This document shows, piece by piece, positions 1-8,491 of a stretch of 64,000 nucleotides of DNA. Within the stretch, counting starts at the first letter, position 1, and the number at the start of each line of letters is the position of its first letter. Source of the DNA: Paenibacillus donghaensis (lineage in GTDB: Bacteria > Bacillota > Bacilli > Paenibacillales > Paenibacillaceae); assembly GCF_002192415.1 (NCBI RefSeq), contig NZ_CP021780.1, positions 1,798,001 through 1,862,000 of the forward strand. Reading direction: 5' to 3'. The translations under genes and the position numbers were made by a program. Under the pieces are notes generated by a model. The model was not told where the DNA came from and made no database searches. It saw nothing but the letters and a program-made list of their open reading frames with translations.

Positions 1-2
1 AA

Positions 3-1298
3 TTGCAGATCGGACTGGATACGGCATTTACTTTCTTAGCATTTATCCTTGTATTCTTTATGCAAGCAGGCTTCGCAATGCTGGAAGCTGGTTCGGTTCG
101 GATGAAGAACGCGGGCCACGTAGCCGGCAAGACCGTATTGACACTGGCCATTGCAAGCTTGTGCTTCTGGGCCGTAGGTTTCGGACTTGGTTTCGGAAAC
201 GGCAACAACTTCTTCGGTACTGAAGGATTCCTGTATGGTGGCGACACCGCAGCAGCTTCCTTCGAATCACTTGCATTCTCGGGTGTTACGCTGAATGTTA
301 AATTCCTGTTCCAAATGGCTTTTGCAGCGGTTTCCCTGGCAATCGTATCCGGGGGGATGGCGGAACGCGCCAAACTGAGCGTCTACATCATCTTCGGAAT
401 TTTGTTCTCTATTGTAATCTACCCTGTCGTAGCTCACTGGGTATGGGGCGGCGGCTGGTTGGCTGAGCTGGGTATGCAGGATTATGCGGGTTCGACAGTT
501 GTCCATCTTACAGGTGCAACAGCGGCTGTAGTGGCTACGATTCTACTGAAACCCCGTCTTGGCAAGTTTAATAAAGAAGGCAAGCCGGTTATTATTCCCG
601 GACACAACCAGGTATTTACGGTTCTGGGTGTTATCATTCTCTGGTTCGGCTGGTTCGGATTCAACCCCGGCAGCGCGTTGTCCCCTTTGGGCGGATTCTT
701 CGGCCATGTTGCAGTAACTACCAACATTGCAGCTGCAGCGGGTGGACTTGCGGCACTTATCGCCTCCTGGCTGTACTTCGGCAAGTCGGATATTCCGGCT
801 ATGCTGAACGGTGTGCTGGCAGCTCTGGTAGCCATTACCGGTGCCTGCGCATTCGTAGAGCCTTGGGCTGCGATCCTGATCGGATTCATTGCCGGAGCCT
901 TCACCTTCATGACTTCCCAGTGGCTGGAACGCGCTGGACTGGATGATCCGATCTATGCCTTCTCTGTACACGGTATTGCCGGTATGTGGGGCGCGGTTTC
1001 CACAGGTTTGTTCGCAACGCCTGAGCTTGTTGAAATCGTTGGCGTTGGTAAAGCCGGATTGTTATACGGCGGTGGCTTCCACCAGTTGGGTGTACAGATT
1101 CTCGGTGTAGTTGGAACATTTATCTTCGTAGCTGTATTGTCCTTCATCATCCTCTACGTTATGAAGATGGTTATCGGCCTGCGTGTTACTGAAGAGGAAG
1201 AATTGATGGGGCTGGATATCAGTGAGCATGGTACTTATGGGTACCCTGAGCAGATGAAATTGATCGCTGACTCCGAATCCAAATCCCTTAACAAATAA
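3..1298 (+). CDS. amt: Ammonium transporter (Amt family), 5' end cut by window
   Basis: Polytopic membrane channel for ammonium/ammonia uptake. The frame is open to the left edge (a TTG lies at base 3), so the true start and perhaps a short N-terminus are probably outside the window. Visible hallmarks: an N-terminal stretch FMQAGFAMLEAGSVRMKNAG, typical of the Amt branch that resembles plant/cyanobacterial AMT1; the two conserved pore histidines in VVHLTGATAA (near residue 168) and FSVHGIAGMWG (near 324); and the C-terminal cytoplasmic motif GLDISEHGTYGYP, the region by which Amt proteins dock PII proteins. About eleven hydrophobic segments fit the family. No glnK follows; a DUF294 nucleotidyltransferase starts 33 bp downstream, suggesting co-transcription. 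Identity is very secure; partner signalling is inference. Confidence 0.95.
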   Translation: MQIGLDTAFTFLAFILVFFMQAGFAMLEAGSVRMKNAGHVAGKTVLTLAIASLCFWAVGFGLGFGNGNNFFGTEGFLYGGDTAAASFESLAFSGVTLNVKFLFQMAFAAVSLAIVSGGMAERAKLSVYIIFGILFSIVIYPVVAHWVWGGGWLAELGMQDYAGSTVVHLTGATAAVVATILLKPRLGKFNKEGKPVIIPGHNQVFTVLGVIILWFGWFGFNPGSALSPLGGFFGHVAVTTNIAAAAGGLAALIASWLYFGKSDIPAMLNGVLAALVAITGACAFVEPWAAILIGFIAGAFTFMTSQWLERAGLDDPIYAFSVHGIAGMWGAVSTGLFATPELVEIVGVGKAGLLYGGGFHQLGVQILGVVGTFIFVAVLSFIILYVMKMVIGLRVTEEEELMGLDISEHGTYGYPEQMKLIADSESKSLNK

Positions 1299-1330
1299 TA
1301 ACGTCACTACTAATTAGGGAGGCGGACCGT

Positions 1331-2410
1331 GTGGCTGGGATGGAGGCAGAATGGAATACAGATCATAGTTATAAGTCCATCGTAACGGCCGGTTCGCCGC
1401 GGGAGCTGAAAGACAGGCGCACAGCCTGTCAGGCGGTACTCCTGGAACAACTAAACGTTATCCCTATAGAGGAATGGATGCCCCGTGTAAATGCCATGCA
1501 TGACCGGATTGCGCAAACGGCGGTAACCTTATGTGAGGCGCAGATGAAAGAGGCGGGCTATGGCCCGCCTCCCTGCGCCTATTCCTTTATTGTATTCGGC
1601 AGCGCCGGCAGAGAGGAAGCCACACTCTGGAGTGATCAGGATAACGGCCTGATTGTAGAGGGAGAACCGGATGAGGGCAAGAACCGGTATTTTCAAGCTT
1701 TTGGCGCAAGATTGTCCGATGTGCTGGAAGCAGCAGGGTATGAGAAATGCGACGGGAAGGTGATGTGCTCGGAGCCATTATGGCGTAAGACACTACCTGA
1801 ATGGACAGCTCAGCTGGCAGCCTGGAAAGAGCAGCTGGAATGGGAGCCGGTCCGCTATCTGATTATTGCTTCGGATATGCGCCATGTGGCAGGAGATGAA
1901 GGCTTGTCTGCGCACTGGAAGGAGGCCTTCTATGCCGGATTTGCCGAGAACAGCGGACTTTCGAATGCTGTACTGCGAAATACGGTCCGTCATAAGGCGA
2001 CACTGAATCTGCTGGGACAGGTACTTACGGAACGGTTTGGAGATTATGCTGGAGGTTTCGACGTCAAATATGGGGTGTACATTCCATTGGTCAATATCGT
2101 GAGGCATCTGTGCTTGCTGCATGATATCAGAGCCAGCTCTACCCTGAACAGGTTGGATATACTGGATAAGCTTCATAAATATCAGCATGTGGAGGAGATC
2201 AGGCGGGCTTTCCTGACAGCACTGCGCCTGAGAGTCAATACCCCTTATGTGATGCAGGATGGACTGCTGTCCAGCAGTGATTATGTGTCTGAGAAGGATC
2301 TGAAGAACAAGCGGCTGATGTCCGAGCTGCGTGAAAGTCTGCTGCTTGTCAGGCGCCTGCACCGCGCTCTGCAGCGGCAGCTCCGGTCAGCGGAAAGGAG
2401 ACAATCATGA
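1331..2410 (+). CDS. DUF294 / GlnD-like nucleotidyltransferase
   Basis: 359 residues. The Pol-beta-type nucleotidyltransferase signature FGSAGREEATLWSDQDNGLI lies at about residues 89-108: the GS motif, then the S-D-x-D metal-binding carboxylates, as in the NTase domain of GlnD. The C-terminal half is the helical DUF294 substrate-binding domain. Unlike many relatives it has no N-terminal CBS or cyclic-nucleotide domain. GTG start at 1331 is chosen because AGGGAGGCGG sits 6-14 bp upstream. It lies between amt and a DnaQ-like exonuclease, overlapping the latter by ATGA. In other bacteria DUF294 proteins also accompany a DnaQ-like exonuclease and a solute transporter (family knowledge), so a transport-linked signalling role is plausible, but the substrate is unknown. 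Confidence 0.85.
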   Translation: MAGMEAEWNTDHSYKSIVTAGSPRELKDRRTACQAVLLEQLNVIPIEEWMPRVNAMHDRIAQTAVTLCEAQMKEAGYGPPPCAYSFIVFGSAGREEATLWSDQDNGLIVEGEPDEGKNRYFQAFGARLSDVLEAAGYEKCDGKVMCSEPLWRKTLPEWTAQLAAWKEQLEWEPVRYLIIASDMRHVAGDEGLSAHWKEAFYAGFAENSGLSNAVLRNTVRHKATLNLLGQVLTERFGDYAGGFDVKYGVYIPLVNIVRHLCLLHDIRASSTLNRLDILDKLHKYQHVEEIRRAFLTALRLRVNTPYVMQDGLLSSSDYVSEKDLKNKRLMSELRESLLLVRRLHRALQRQLRSAERRQS

Positions 2411-3156
2411 AGGAGCCGAACAAAGGCGGGGGATTCTGGAACAACCTCAGACAAGGCGGAATGCCATCGGCAATCGCCTCCATCCGGGGTGGGGAGACCG
2501 CACAGCAAACTGCGCAGCAAATGGCATTTATCCGCTCCCTGATGCGCGAGAAACGGCGTCCCGAGGTGCTGCATACCCCTCTCTCTGAACTGGAGACCGT
2601 CATCTTTGATCTGGAGACGACTGGATTCTCCCATCAGCATGGTGATGAAATCATGTCTTTTGGGGCGATCAAGGTAGTGGGACAAGAGATTAAGGAAGAG
2701 GAATGCTTCTATACCTTGGTGAATTGCCAGACCGCGATTCCTGAGGATATTACGAAGCTGACCGGGATTTCCCAGGATATGACTTCACAGGCCCCCACCC
2801 TGATCGACGGCCTTCATAATTTCATGTCCTTTGTAGGCCATCGTGTACTGGTGGCGCATGCAAGTGCTCATGACAAATCCTTCCTCAACGCGGCCCTCTG
2901 GAAGACCTCCAAGGTCCAACTGACGCACAGGGTGCTTGATACGATGATGCTGGCGCGCTGGCTGGAGCCGCAGCGGAGCAATTATACGCTTGATGAGCTG
3001 CTGGCCGTGCATGAAATTCCCATTCAGGGCCGTCATCATGCCTTGGAGGATGCCAAGATGACAGCTAAGCTATGGGTAGCTTATCTTAATGAAATCTCCC
3101 TGCGCCCACAGGTGGAGACGCTGGGAGACCTGTACGCTTACTTAAGCAGAGCGTAA
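2407..3156 (+). CDS. DnaQ-like 3'-5' exonuclease (DEDDh)
   Basis: 249 residues. Exonuclease motif I VIFDLETTGF is at about residues 65-74 (catalytic D68 and E70); the DEDDh motif III HHALEDAKMTAKLW is near residue 215. The first about 60 residues are a non-conserved polar extension. This is the fold of the DNA polymerase III epsilon subunit/PolC proofreading domain, but as a stand-alone protein. The ATG overlaps the stop of the DUF294 gene by four bases, so translation is probably coupled. Being paired with a nucleotidyltransferase and an ammonium transporter, it may act on a nucleotide product or nucleic acid linked to the DUF294 protein rather than in replication; that is inference. Its 3' end overlaps the convergent JAMM gene by 19 bp. 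Confidence 0.88.
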   Translation: MKEPNKGGGFWNNLRQGGMPSAIASIRGGETAQQTAQQMAFIRSLMREKRRPEVLHTPLSELETVIFDLETTGFSHQHGDEIMSFGAIKVVGQEIKEEECFYTLVNCQTAIPEDITKLTGISQDMTSQAPTLIDGLHNFMSFVGHRVLVAHASAHDKSFLNAALWKTSKVQLTHRVLDTMMLARWLEPQRSNYTLDELLAVHEIPIQGRHHALEDAKMTAKLWVAYLNEISLRPQVETLGDLYAYLSRA

Positions 3157-3614
3157 ATCGGCGCTTCACGCAGGCTGCTGCGTTCGCGGCCCGCTGCAGC
3201 CTGTTCCCTGACGATGTAGTAGCCGTTTAGCCGCAGCGGACTGTCTTCTGAGCTGTTCGGAGAACCAATCAGATACACATCAAACGAGGGGCCGAGCGAA
3301 GCCAGTCCGCTTAGATCGGCGGCGGAAGGCCGGGGTTCAGCAGACGGGTGTGAGTGAAACAGGCCGACTGGAGCGGGATTCCGGTACAGAGCCTTCACCC
3401 ATTCACGCGGATCGGGAACAAATGCATGCAGCGGGTCCGGCGCAACGTTGTGCATCGGCACGTAAGTGTCGATGTACATGCCTCCCGCTGCGGCAGCACC
3501 CAGCAGTATACCGCATGCTTCATGCGGGTAACAGGTCAGCAGGTGCTTCCCCAGTTCCTGCTGTACGGAAGGCTTCAGCCATATCGGCTGGATGATTCCC
3601 TGGAATGCTGCCAT
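3138..3614 (-). CDS. JAMM/MPN (Mov34-type) metallopeptidase
   Basis: 158 residues from the chosen ATG at 3614, which follows GAGAGGGTG at good spacing; a longer frame to 3725 has no good ribosome binding site. The JAMM zinc signature is complete: the glutamate in YPHEACGILLG, then LFHSHPSAEPRPSAAD (H-x-H, S-x7-S-x2-D type). Bacterial relatives act as isopeptidases or as enzymes that remove C-terminal residues from sulfur-carrier proteins in cysteine or thiamine biosynthesis (family knowledge), but no ThiS/MoaD-like partner is nearby. No signal peptide, so cytoplasmic. Convergent with the DnaQ-like gene and divergent from the thioredoxin-like gene at 3746. Confidence 0.85.
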   Translation of the reverse strand: MAAFQGIIQPIWLKPSVQQELGKHLLTCYPHEACGILLGAAAAGGMYIDTYVPMHNVAPDPLHAFVPDPREWVKALYRNPAPVGLFHSHPSAEPRPSAADLSGLASLGPSFDVYLIGSPNSSEDSPLRLNGYYIVREQAAAGRERSSLREAPIYALLK

Positions 3615-3681
3615 TTGTTCACCCTCTCTCTTCATTGGGATTTCGTCTCTGACGGAATCCTCTTTTTTTGTTGCAGACGGT

Positions 3682-3709
3682 TTGAAACCAGTGGCGATAG
3701 GGATACAAT
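3682..3709 (+). promoter_or_regulatory. Predicted sigma-A promoter for the ResA-like gene
   Basis: TTGAAA (3682-3687), 16-bp spacer, TACAAT (3704-3709), 36 bp before the ATG of the thioredoxin-like gene. Seen in sequence; start of transcription not tested. Confidence 0.5.
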
Positions 3710-3745
3710 AAGGGGAATACACCACTGAGAAAAGGAACTAAACTT

Positions 3746-4312
3746 ATGAAAACAGCGAGAACCATTCAGATTGCGATAGTTGTGCTGATTGCGGCTTTGG
3801 TGATCGCTGCGGTCTGGAGGGATAGGCACCCGCAAACGGTGGCTGTTATGGGCGGGCAAGGCGGTAAGCTGTTGCTGGAGGCGGGCTTCAAGGCCGGCCA
3901 GTTGGCACCTGCATTCTCACTGAATGGTACTGACGGCACAACCTACGCTGTAGGCGGTCCCAGAGATAAGGCACTGATTGTTAATTTCTGGGCTTCCTGG
4001 TGTGATCCCTGCAAGCAGGAGGCACCTGATCTGAACGCCCTGTCTCTGAAGTATAAAGATGTGCTGGAGGTCTATGGAGTTAACGTCACCAGCCAGGATT
4101 ATCAAGGGAATGCCGAACGGTTTATCAAGAAATATGAATTGAGCTTCCCGGTGATGTTTGATCTAAAAGGCGAGGTGTTCGACAAGTACAGGGGAGCGGT
4201 ATTTCCCACCAATGTACTGATTGGCAAGGACGGTGTTATCAAGGAAGTCATCTTGGGTGTGCTTAGCCCGGAGGAGCTGGAGAGCAAAATAATTGCTCTT
4301 ACCGGCTCCTGA
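3746..4312 (+). CDS. TlpA/ResA-like membrane-anchored thiol-disulfide oxidoreductase
   Basis: 188 residues. A single N-terminal membrane segment (about residues 6-24) anchors an extracytoplasmic thioredoxin fold. The active site is WCDPC (C86, C89) within FWASWCDPCKQEAPDL, and the cis-proline region is VFPTN. This is the ResA/TlpA/AhpC-TSA-like family, which reduces disulfides of apocytochromes or of other secreted proteins. ResA normally sits with resBC for cytochrome c maturation; those genes are absent here, so the substrate is uncertain. It has its own promoter (3682-3709) and is followed by the bidirectional hairpin at 4331-4377. Family assignment is secure, pathway is not. Confidence 0.88.
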   Translation: MKTARTIQIAIVVLIAALVIAAVWRDRHPQTVAVMGGQGGKLLLEAGFKAGQLAPAFSLNGTDGTTYAVGGPRDKALIVNFWASWCDPCKQEAPDLNALSLKYKDVLEVYGVNVTSQDYQGNAERFIKKYELSFPVMFDLKGEVFDKYRGAVFPTNVLIGKDGVIKEVILGVLSPEELESKIIALTGS

Positions 4313-4324
4313 CCACATCCTTCA

Positions 4325-4377
4325 AAAACGGCAAGCCCCCTTGGGCGCAGAGAATATCTGTGCCCAAGGGGGCTTGC
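4325..4377 (-). terminator. Rho-independent terminator of cimA, shared with convergent ResA-like gene
   Basis: A 16-bp perfect inverted repeat (4331-4346 with 4362-4377) with a 15-base loop. An A-tract at 4325-4329 becomes the U-tract on the minus strand, so it mainly terminates cimA; as a hairpin it may also stop the convergent gene. Confidence 0.8.
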
Positions 4378-4394
4378 TCTTGCTAAGACAGACG

Positions 4395-6014
4395 CTAATG
4401 ATTCACAAGTCCTTTGGGATTGATGTCGGCCGTTATTTCATTGGCCAGTGAAATCTGGCCCAGCAGGGCGTAGCGCATACTGTCGACAAGTGCTTCCCAG
4501 CTGGCTTCAATAACGTTGCTGGACACGCCTACTGTACTCCAGGTATCTGCGTAATCCTTGGATTCAATCAATACTCTTACTTTGGCGGCGGTTTGGTCCT
4601 GCTCATCCAGCACGCGGACCTTGTAATCGGACAGATGCATTTCCTTCAATTGCGGGAAATACGTCTGCAGCGCTTTGCGCAGCGCGTTGTCGAGCGCATT
4701 GACCGGGCCGTTGCCTTCAGCAGCGGTGTAGAGATTCTCGCCGCCTACCTTTAGCTTGACGAACGCCTCGGAGACTACGGGACGTCCGGCGGTTTTTTCA
4801 ACCAGCATCTTGAAGGATTCGAAGGTGAACAGCTCGTTCATCTCGCCGGTTGCTTCACGCAGCAGCAGCTCCAGAGAAGCGTCCGCGCCTTCGAACTGAT
4901 AGCCCTGATGCTCCAGATTCTTGATCTTGTCGATCACCTTGCGCGCCTGCTCGCTGCTGGGGTCAAGGCTGAGGCCCATATCCTGGGCCTTGGACAGCAC
5001 ATTGCTCTGGCCTGCCAGCTCCGAGACCAGCACCCGCTGCTTGTTGCCAACCAGCTCAGGCGCAATATGCTCGTAGGTCCGCGAATCCCGCATGATAGCC
5101 GAGACATGGATGCCGCCTTTATGGGCAAATGCCGCGTTGCCGACATAAGGCTGGTTTACCGGCAGGTTCACATTGGCGACCTCGCTTATATAACGCGCAG
5201 TATTGGTGAGCTGGGAGAGTGAATCCCCCGGAACACAATAGTAGCCCATCTTCAACTGCAGGGTAGGGATGATTGAGCACAGATTGGCATTGCCGCAGCG
5301 TTCTCCATAGCCGTTCATCGTGCCCTGCACCTGGCGGACGCCTGCTCCAATAGCACTAAGTGTATTGGCGACAGCCAGCTCGCAGTCATTGTGCGTATGA
5401 ATGCCAAGCGGTGCTTCCGGCAGGCGCAGGGACAAGGCGCTGACAATCTCGTGGATCTCATGTGGCAGCGTTCCGCCGTTCGTATCACACATAACCAGCC
5501 AATCAGCGCCGGCTTCATAGGCTTTGGCAAGCACGGCTACGGCATATTCGGGGTTATTTTTGAAGCCGTCAAAAAAGTGCTCCGCATCAAAAACCACCTC
5601 AAGCCCGCAACGTTTCAGATAGGCGATGGAGTCGCCAATCATGGCGAGATTCTCTTCCAGTGTAGTCTGCAAGGCGGTGTATACGTGGAAATCCCAGGAC
5701 TTACCGACAAGAGTCGCTGCCGGAACACCGGCATCAATCATCCGCCGCAGGTTATCGTCCTGCTCGGCCAGGGAATCCTTGCGCCGTGTGCTGCCGAACG
5801 CAGAGATCTTGGCATTCAGGTGCAGCTCCTTGACTCTACGGAAAAATTCAATGTCTTTGTTGTTGCTTCCCGGAATGCCACCTTCAATATAGTGCACACC
5901 CAGATCATCGAGCTTCTTGGCAATTTTCAGCTTATCATCTGCCGACAGACTGATGCCTTCCCCTTGGGTGCCGTCGCGTAGAGTGGTATCGAAGATGGAA
6001 ATGGACTTAGACAT
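4395..6014 (-). CDS. cimA: (R)-citramalate synthase
   Basis: 539 residues from ATG 6014, which has GGAGG at 6 bp. The enzyme condenses pyruvate and acetyl-CoA to (R)-citramalate, the threonine-independent entry to isoleucine. The HMGL-like TIM barrel starts with IFDTTLRDGTQGEGIS (residues 7-22) and carries metal ligands in GIHTHNDCELAVANT; the C-terminal about 140 residues are the LeuA-type allosteric dimer domain (around AGRPVVSEAFVKLKVGG). Length and the GTQ (not GEQ) motif favour CimA over LeuA or NifV. The frame continues 65 codons upstream, but that extension is an in-frame translation of three copies of a 63-bp repeat (6030-6182), so it is not considered protein coding. No ilv/leu genes are adjacent. 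Confidence 0.93.
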   Translation of the reverse strand: MSKSISIFDTTLRDGTQGEGISLSADDKLKIAKKLDDLGVHYIEGGIPGSNNKDIEFFRRVKELHLNAKISAFGSTRRKDSLAEQDDNLRRMIDAGVPAATLVGKSWDFHVYTALQTTLEENLAMIGDSIAYLKRCGLEVVFDAEHFFDGFKNNPEYAVAVLAKAYEAGADWLVMCDTNGGTLPHEIHEIVSALSLRLPEAPLGIHTHNDCELAVANTLSAIGAGVRQVQGTMNGYGERCGNANLCSIIPTLQLKMGYYCVPGDSLSQLTNTARYISEVANVNLPVNQPYVGNAAFAHKGGIHVSAIMRDSRTYEHIAPELVGNKQRVLVSELAGQSNVLSKAQDMGLSLDPSSEQARKVIDKIKNLEHQGYQFEGADASLELLLREATGEMNELFTFESFKMLVEKTAGRPVVSEAFVKLKVGGENLYTAAEGNGPVNALDNALRKALQTYFPQLKEMHLSDYKVRVLDEQDQTAAKVRVLIESKDYADTWSTVGVSSNVIEASWEALVDSMRYALLGQISLANEITADINPKGLVNH

Positions 6015-6020
6015 AAGAGT

Positions 6021-6182
6021 CCTCCTAAAAGTTTTGTGAGCGTAGCTTCCTTGTGATCCTTCGTGCAAAACTCGCTTCGTAAGCATTAACTTAGTTTTGT
6101 GAGCGTAGCTTCCTTGTGATCCTTCGTGCAAAACTTGCTTCGTAAGCATTAACTTAGTTTTGTGAGCGTAGCTTCCTTGTGA
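6021..6182 (-). repeat. 63-bp direct repeat (about 2.4 copies) forming the cimA leader
   Basis: Units begin at 6030, 6093 and 6156 (period 63); the third is partial. Read on the minus strand the last unit runs straight into TTTTAGGAGGA, the cimA ribosome binding site. Each unit carries AGTTTTG and CAAAACT, which can pair across about 33 bases. A diverged fourth copy lies at 61112-61174 ending at the ribosome binding site of another gene. Confidence 0.9.
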
Positions 6183-6279
6183 AATAACAGAAGACGTGAG
6201 TTGTGGCAATAATTTTTATATTATAGCATTTTTAAGCGGTAATGTAACAGAGAACTTTGCCGCGAGAGGAGCGCTAATA

Positions 6280-7656
6280 TTGACCTTCATGCAGGGGAGC
6301 GTTATTCTAGATCAGAACCATGGAAACCCTGAGGATAAGAAGGTAGATATTGTGGTGGACCGTGTGCACAACGTTGATGAATATTATCCCTCCAGCGGCA
6401 GGGTGATTCTTCATGTCGATATGAACGCATTCTACTGTTCCGTGCATGAGGCGGAGAACCCGGAACTCTACAAGGGCAAACCTACGGCTGTAGCTGGAAG
6501 TGTGGAGCTGCGTAAGGGAATCATTGTAACGTGCTCCTACCCGGCGCGCGGCAGGGGAATTAAGACTGGCATGCAGGTGCAAAAGGCCCTTAAGATCTGT
6601 CCGGATTTGACTGTGATTCAGCCTAATTTTCATCTGTACCGGCGTTATTCCAACGCATTTATGCAGATCGCCTATAGCTATACTCCACTGCTGGAAGCGG
6701 TGTCGATTGATGAATGTTACCTTGATATAACCGGCTCCCGCCAGTTCGGTACGCCGCCGGAGATCGCTGCAGCCATTCAGCGCCGTATAATGGAAGAGCT
6801 TGGTCTGCCTTGCTCCATTGGGATTGCTCCCAATAAGCTGCTCGCCAAGATGGCTTCCGATCTCAAGAAGCCAAATGGCATCTCGGTACTCCGGCTGCGT
6901 GATGTGCCCGGCGTTCTCTGGAGCAAGCCCTGCGATGAGATGTTCGGCATTGGCGGCAAGACGGCGGAGAAGCTGAAGCGGCTGGGCATCTACAGCATAG
7001 GCCAGCTGGCCGCTGCCGATGAGAAGCTGCTGACGGAGCATTTCGGCGTGATGGGCTCCTGGCTGAAGCGGGCAGGCAACGGGATTGACCATGGGGTGGT
7101 CAATCCCGAACGGGAGCAGAGCAAATCCATCGGTCATACCACGACCTTGCCCCGCGATGTGCTGGGCCTGGCCGAAGCGAAGCCGATTCTGCTCAATCTG
7201 AGCGACCAGGTAGCCAGGCGGCTGCGCCGCCAGGACCTGGTAGCCTCCGGTCTGCATCTTACGATTCGCACCCCTGACATGAAGACCATCACCCGTTCAC
7301 GCCAGTTTGACGTTCCCACGGAAAGTGCCGAGGATATTTATAAGGCGGCTTGTGACTTGTATGTGCGCCACTGGAAGGGTGATAAACCGATTCGTCTGCT
7401 GGGTGTAACGCTGCAGGGGCTGAGTGCCAAGGAGGATTCGGCCATTCAACTGGACCTCTTCGATTATGAGCGTCAGCCGAAGAAGGAATCGCTGAATAAG
7501 ACGATGGATATGCTAAGGAACAAATTCGGCGAGAACGCGGTGCTTACAGCGGGGATGCTCAGCGACAGCCATTCGGCGAGGCTGCGCAACTACAAGGAGC
7601 GCGGGACTTCGCTGCAGAAGGATAACCTGCAGCGTCTGAAGCCGGAAGAAGAGTGA
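6280..7656 (+). CDS. dinB: DNA polymerase IV (Y-family translesion polymerase)
   Basis: 458 residues from TTG 6280, chosen because GAGAGGAG (6264-6271) lies 8 bp upstream; ATG 6289 is an alternative. Y-family palm motifs are present: ILHVDMNAFYCSVHEAE (metal-binding aspartate and steric-gate region FY) and SIDECYLD (catalytic D-E). Helix-hairpin-helix thumb sequence FGIGGKTAEKLKRLGI and a little-finger domain follow. The C-terminus has LDLFDYERQPK, similar to the beta-clamp binding motif QLDLF of Pol IV proteins. An N-terminal extension of about 45 residues precedes the catalytic core. It inserts bases opposite lesions during DNA damage tolerance. No clear LexA box was found upstream. Confidence 0.93.
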   Translation: MTFMQGSVILDQNHGNPEDKKVDIVVDRVHNVDEYYPSSGRVILHVDMNAFYCSVHEAENPELYKGKPTAVAGSVELRKGIIVTCSYPARGRGIKTGMQVQKALKICPDLTVIQPNFHLYRRYSNAFMQIAYSYTPLLEAVSIDECYLDITGSRQFGTPPEIAAAIQRRIMEELGLPCSIGIAPNKLLAKMASDLKKPNGISVLRLRDVPGVLWSKPCDEMFGIGGKTAEKLKRLGIYSIGQLAAADEKLLTEHFGVMGSWLKRAGNGIDHGVVNPEREQSKSIGHTTTLPRDVLGLAEAKPILLNLSDQVARRLRRQDLVASGLHLTIRTPDMKTITRSRQFDVPTESAEDIYKAACDLYVRHWKGDKPIRLLGVTLQGLSAKEDSAIQLDLFDYERQPKKESLNKTMDMLRNKFGENAVLTAGMLSDSHSARLRNYKERGTSLQKDNLQRLKPEEE

Positions 7657-7717
7657 TTTCACGCTCTGGATGTACGTCAATTTTGCGGCTGAATTATACG
7701 GCGGAATTGTAAACGTC

Positions 7718-7757
7718 TTGAAAATTCATTGAAATTGTAATCTATTTATATTAATAT
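7718..7757 (+). promoter_or_regulatory. Predicted promoter of ferredoxin gene
   Basis: TTGAAA (7729-7734), 17-bp spacer, TAATAT (7752-7757); a second TTGAAA is at 7718. Located 60 bp before the ferredoxin ATG. Confidence 0.6.
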
Positions 7758-7797
7758 GAGACAAATAACACGCTGCAACAGCAGCTGTATTGTTTAA

Positions 7798-8058
<261 letters not shown>

Positions 8059-8090
8059 ACCGCTTCAGGCTTGCAGCCCATCGCTGGCAA

Positions 8091-8128
8091 CATCCCCCGC
8101 TGATATAATCAGCGGGGGATGTTTTTAT
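8091..8128 (+). terminator. Rho-independent terminator after ferredoxin
   Basis: 13-bp perfect stem (8091-8103 with 8109-8121) and T-rich tail 8122-8130. Confidence 0.9.
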
Positions 8129-8140
8129 TTAAATACAAGA

Positions 8141-8295
8141 TTACTACTTAGGACCCGGGTCATTCCTATATAGATTGGAGCGTTCTAAGTCCAAACGTAG
8201 GTGGCTATGGGGGAAATCGTCCCATCGAATCCCCATTCTGAGACCAACTAGCGGTAGAATTTCCCTCTAATTCTTCACTGGACCTAAGTAGTAAC
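8141..8295. mobile_element. MITE-like element with 9-bp target-site duplication
   Basis: About 155 bp, non-coding. Left end TTACTACTTAGGACCCGG (8141-8158); right end CTGGACCTAAGTAGTAAC (8278-8295) is its inverted copy with one internal mismatch in the first 15 bases. The flanks are the same 9 bases, AATACAAGA, at 8132-8140 and 8296-8304, the expected mark of a transposition event. No transposase inside, so it would move in trans. Relatives of both its left end and its interior occur at 63538-64000. Confidence 0.85.
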
Positions 8296-8327
8296 AATAC
8301 AAGAAAGTAAAGGTTTCACCTGATTCT

Positions 8328-8430
8328 TTATCCTTCTATTTCTCGCAGAAACGGATACCTGAAAGCGATACGTAGTATCGCTGCTTCGGAAGCATACACT
8401 TTTCAGAGGACGGTAAGCCGTTTCTACTTG
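8328..8430 (+). repeat. Structured interspersed repeat, copy 1
   Basis: Shares about 100 bp with copies at 19802-19899 and 22675-22777. Contains hairpin GCGATAC-GTA-GTATCGC (8365-8381), hairpin GCTTCGGAAGC (8383-8393) and outer pairing GAAACGG (8348-8354) with CCGTTTC (8418-8424). Lies between the MITE and the L,D-transpeptidase gene. The rest of 8305-8491 holds only the ribosome binding site of the next gene. Confidence 0.85.
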
Positions 8431-8491
8431 ATTGGGAAGATCCAGCCGATAGTAATAGTATTGAAGCGACTACACATATCCGGAGGTCCAG

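Noticed and set aside
6015..6209. N-terminal extension of CimA
   Set aside because: It is a translation of tandem 63-bp DNA repeats upstream of a perfect ribosome binding site; CimA does not carry such an extension.
6183..6279. LexA box upstream of dinB
   Set aside because: No CGAAC-N4-GTTCG-like sequence seen between the repeat and the start.
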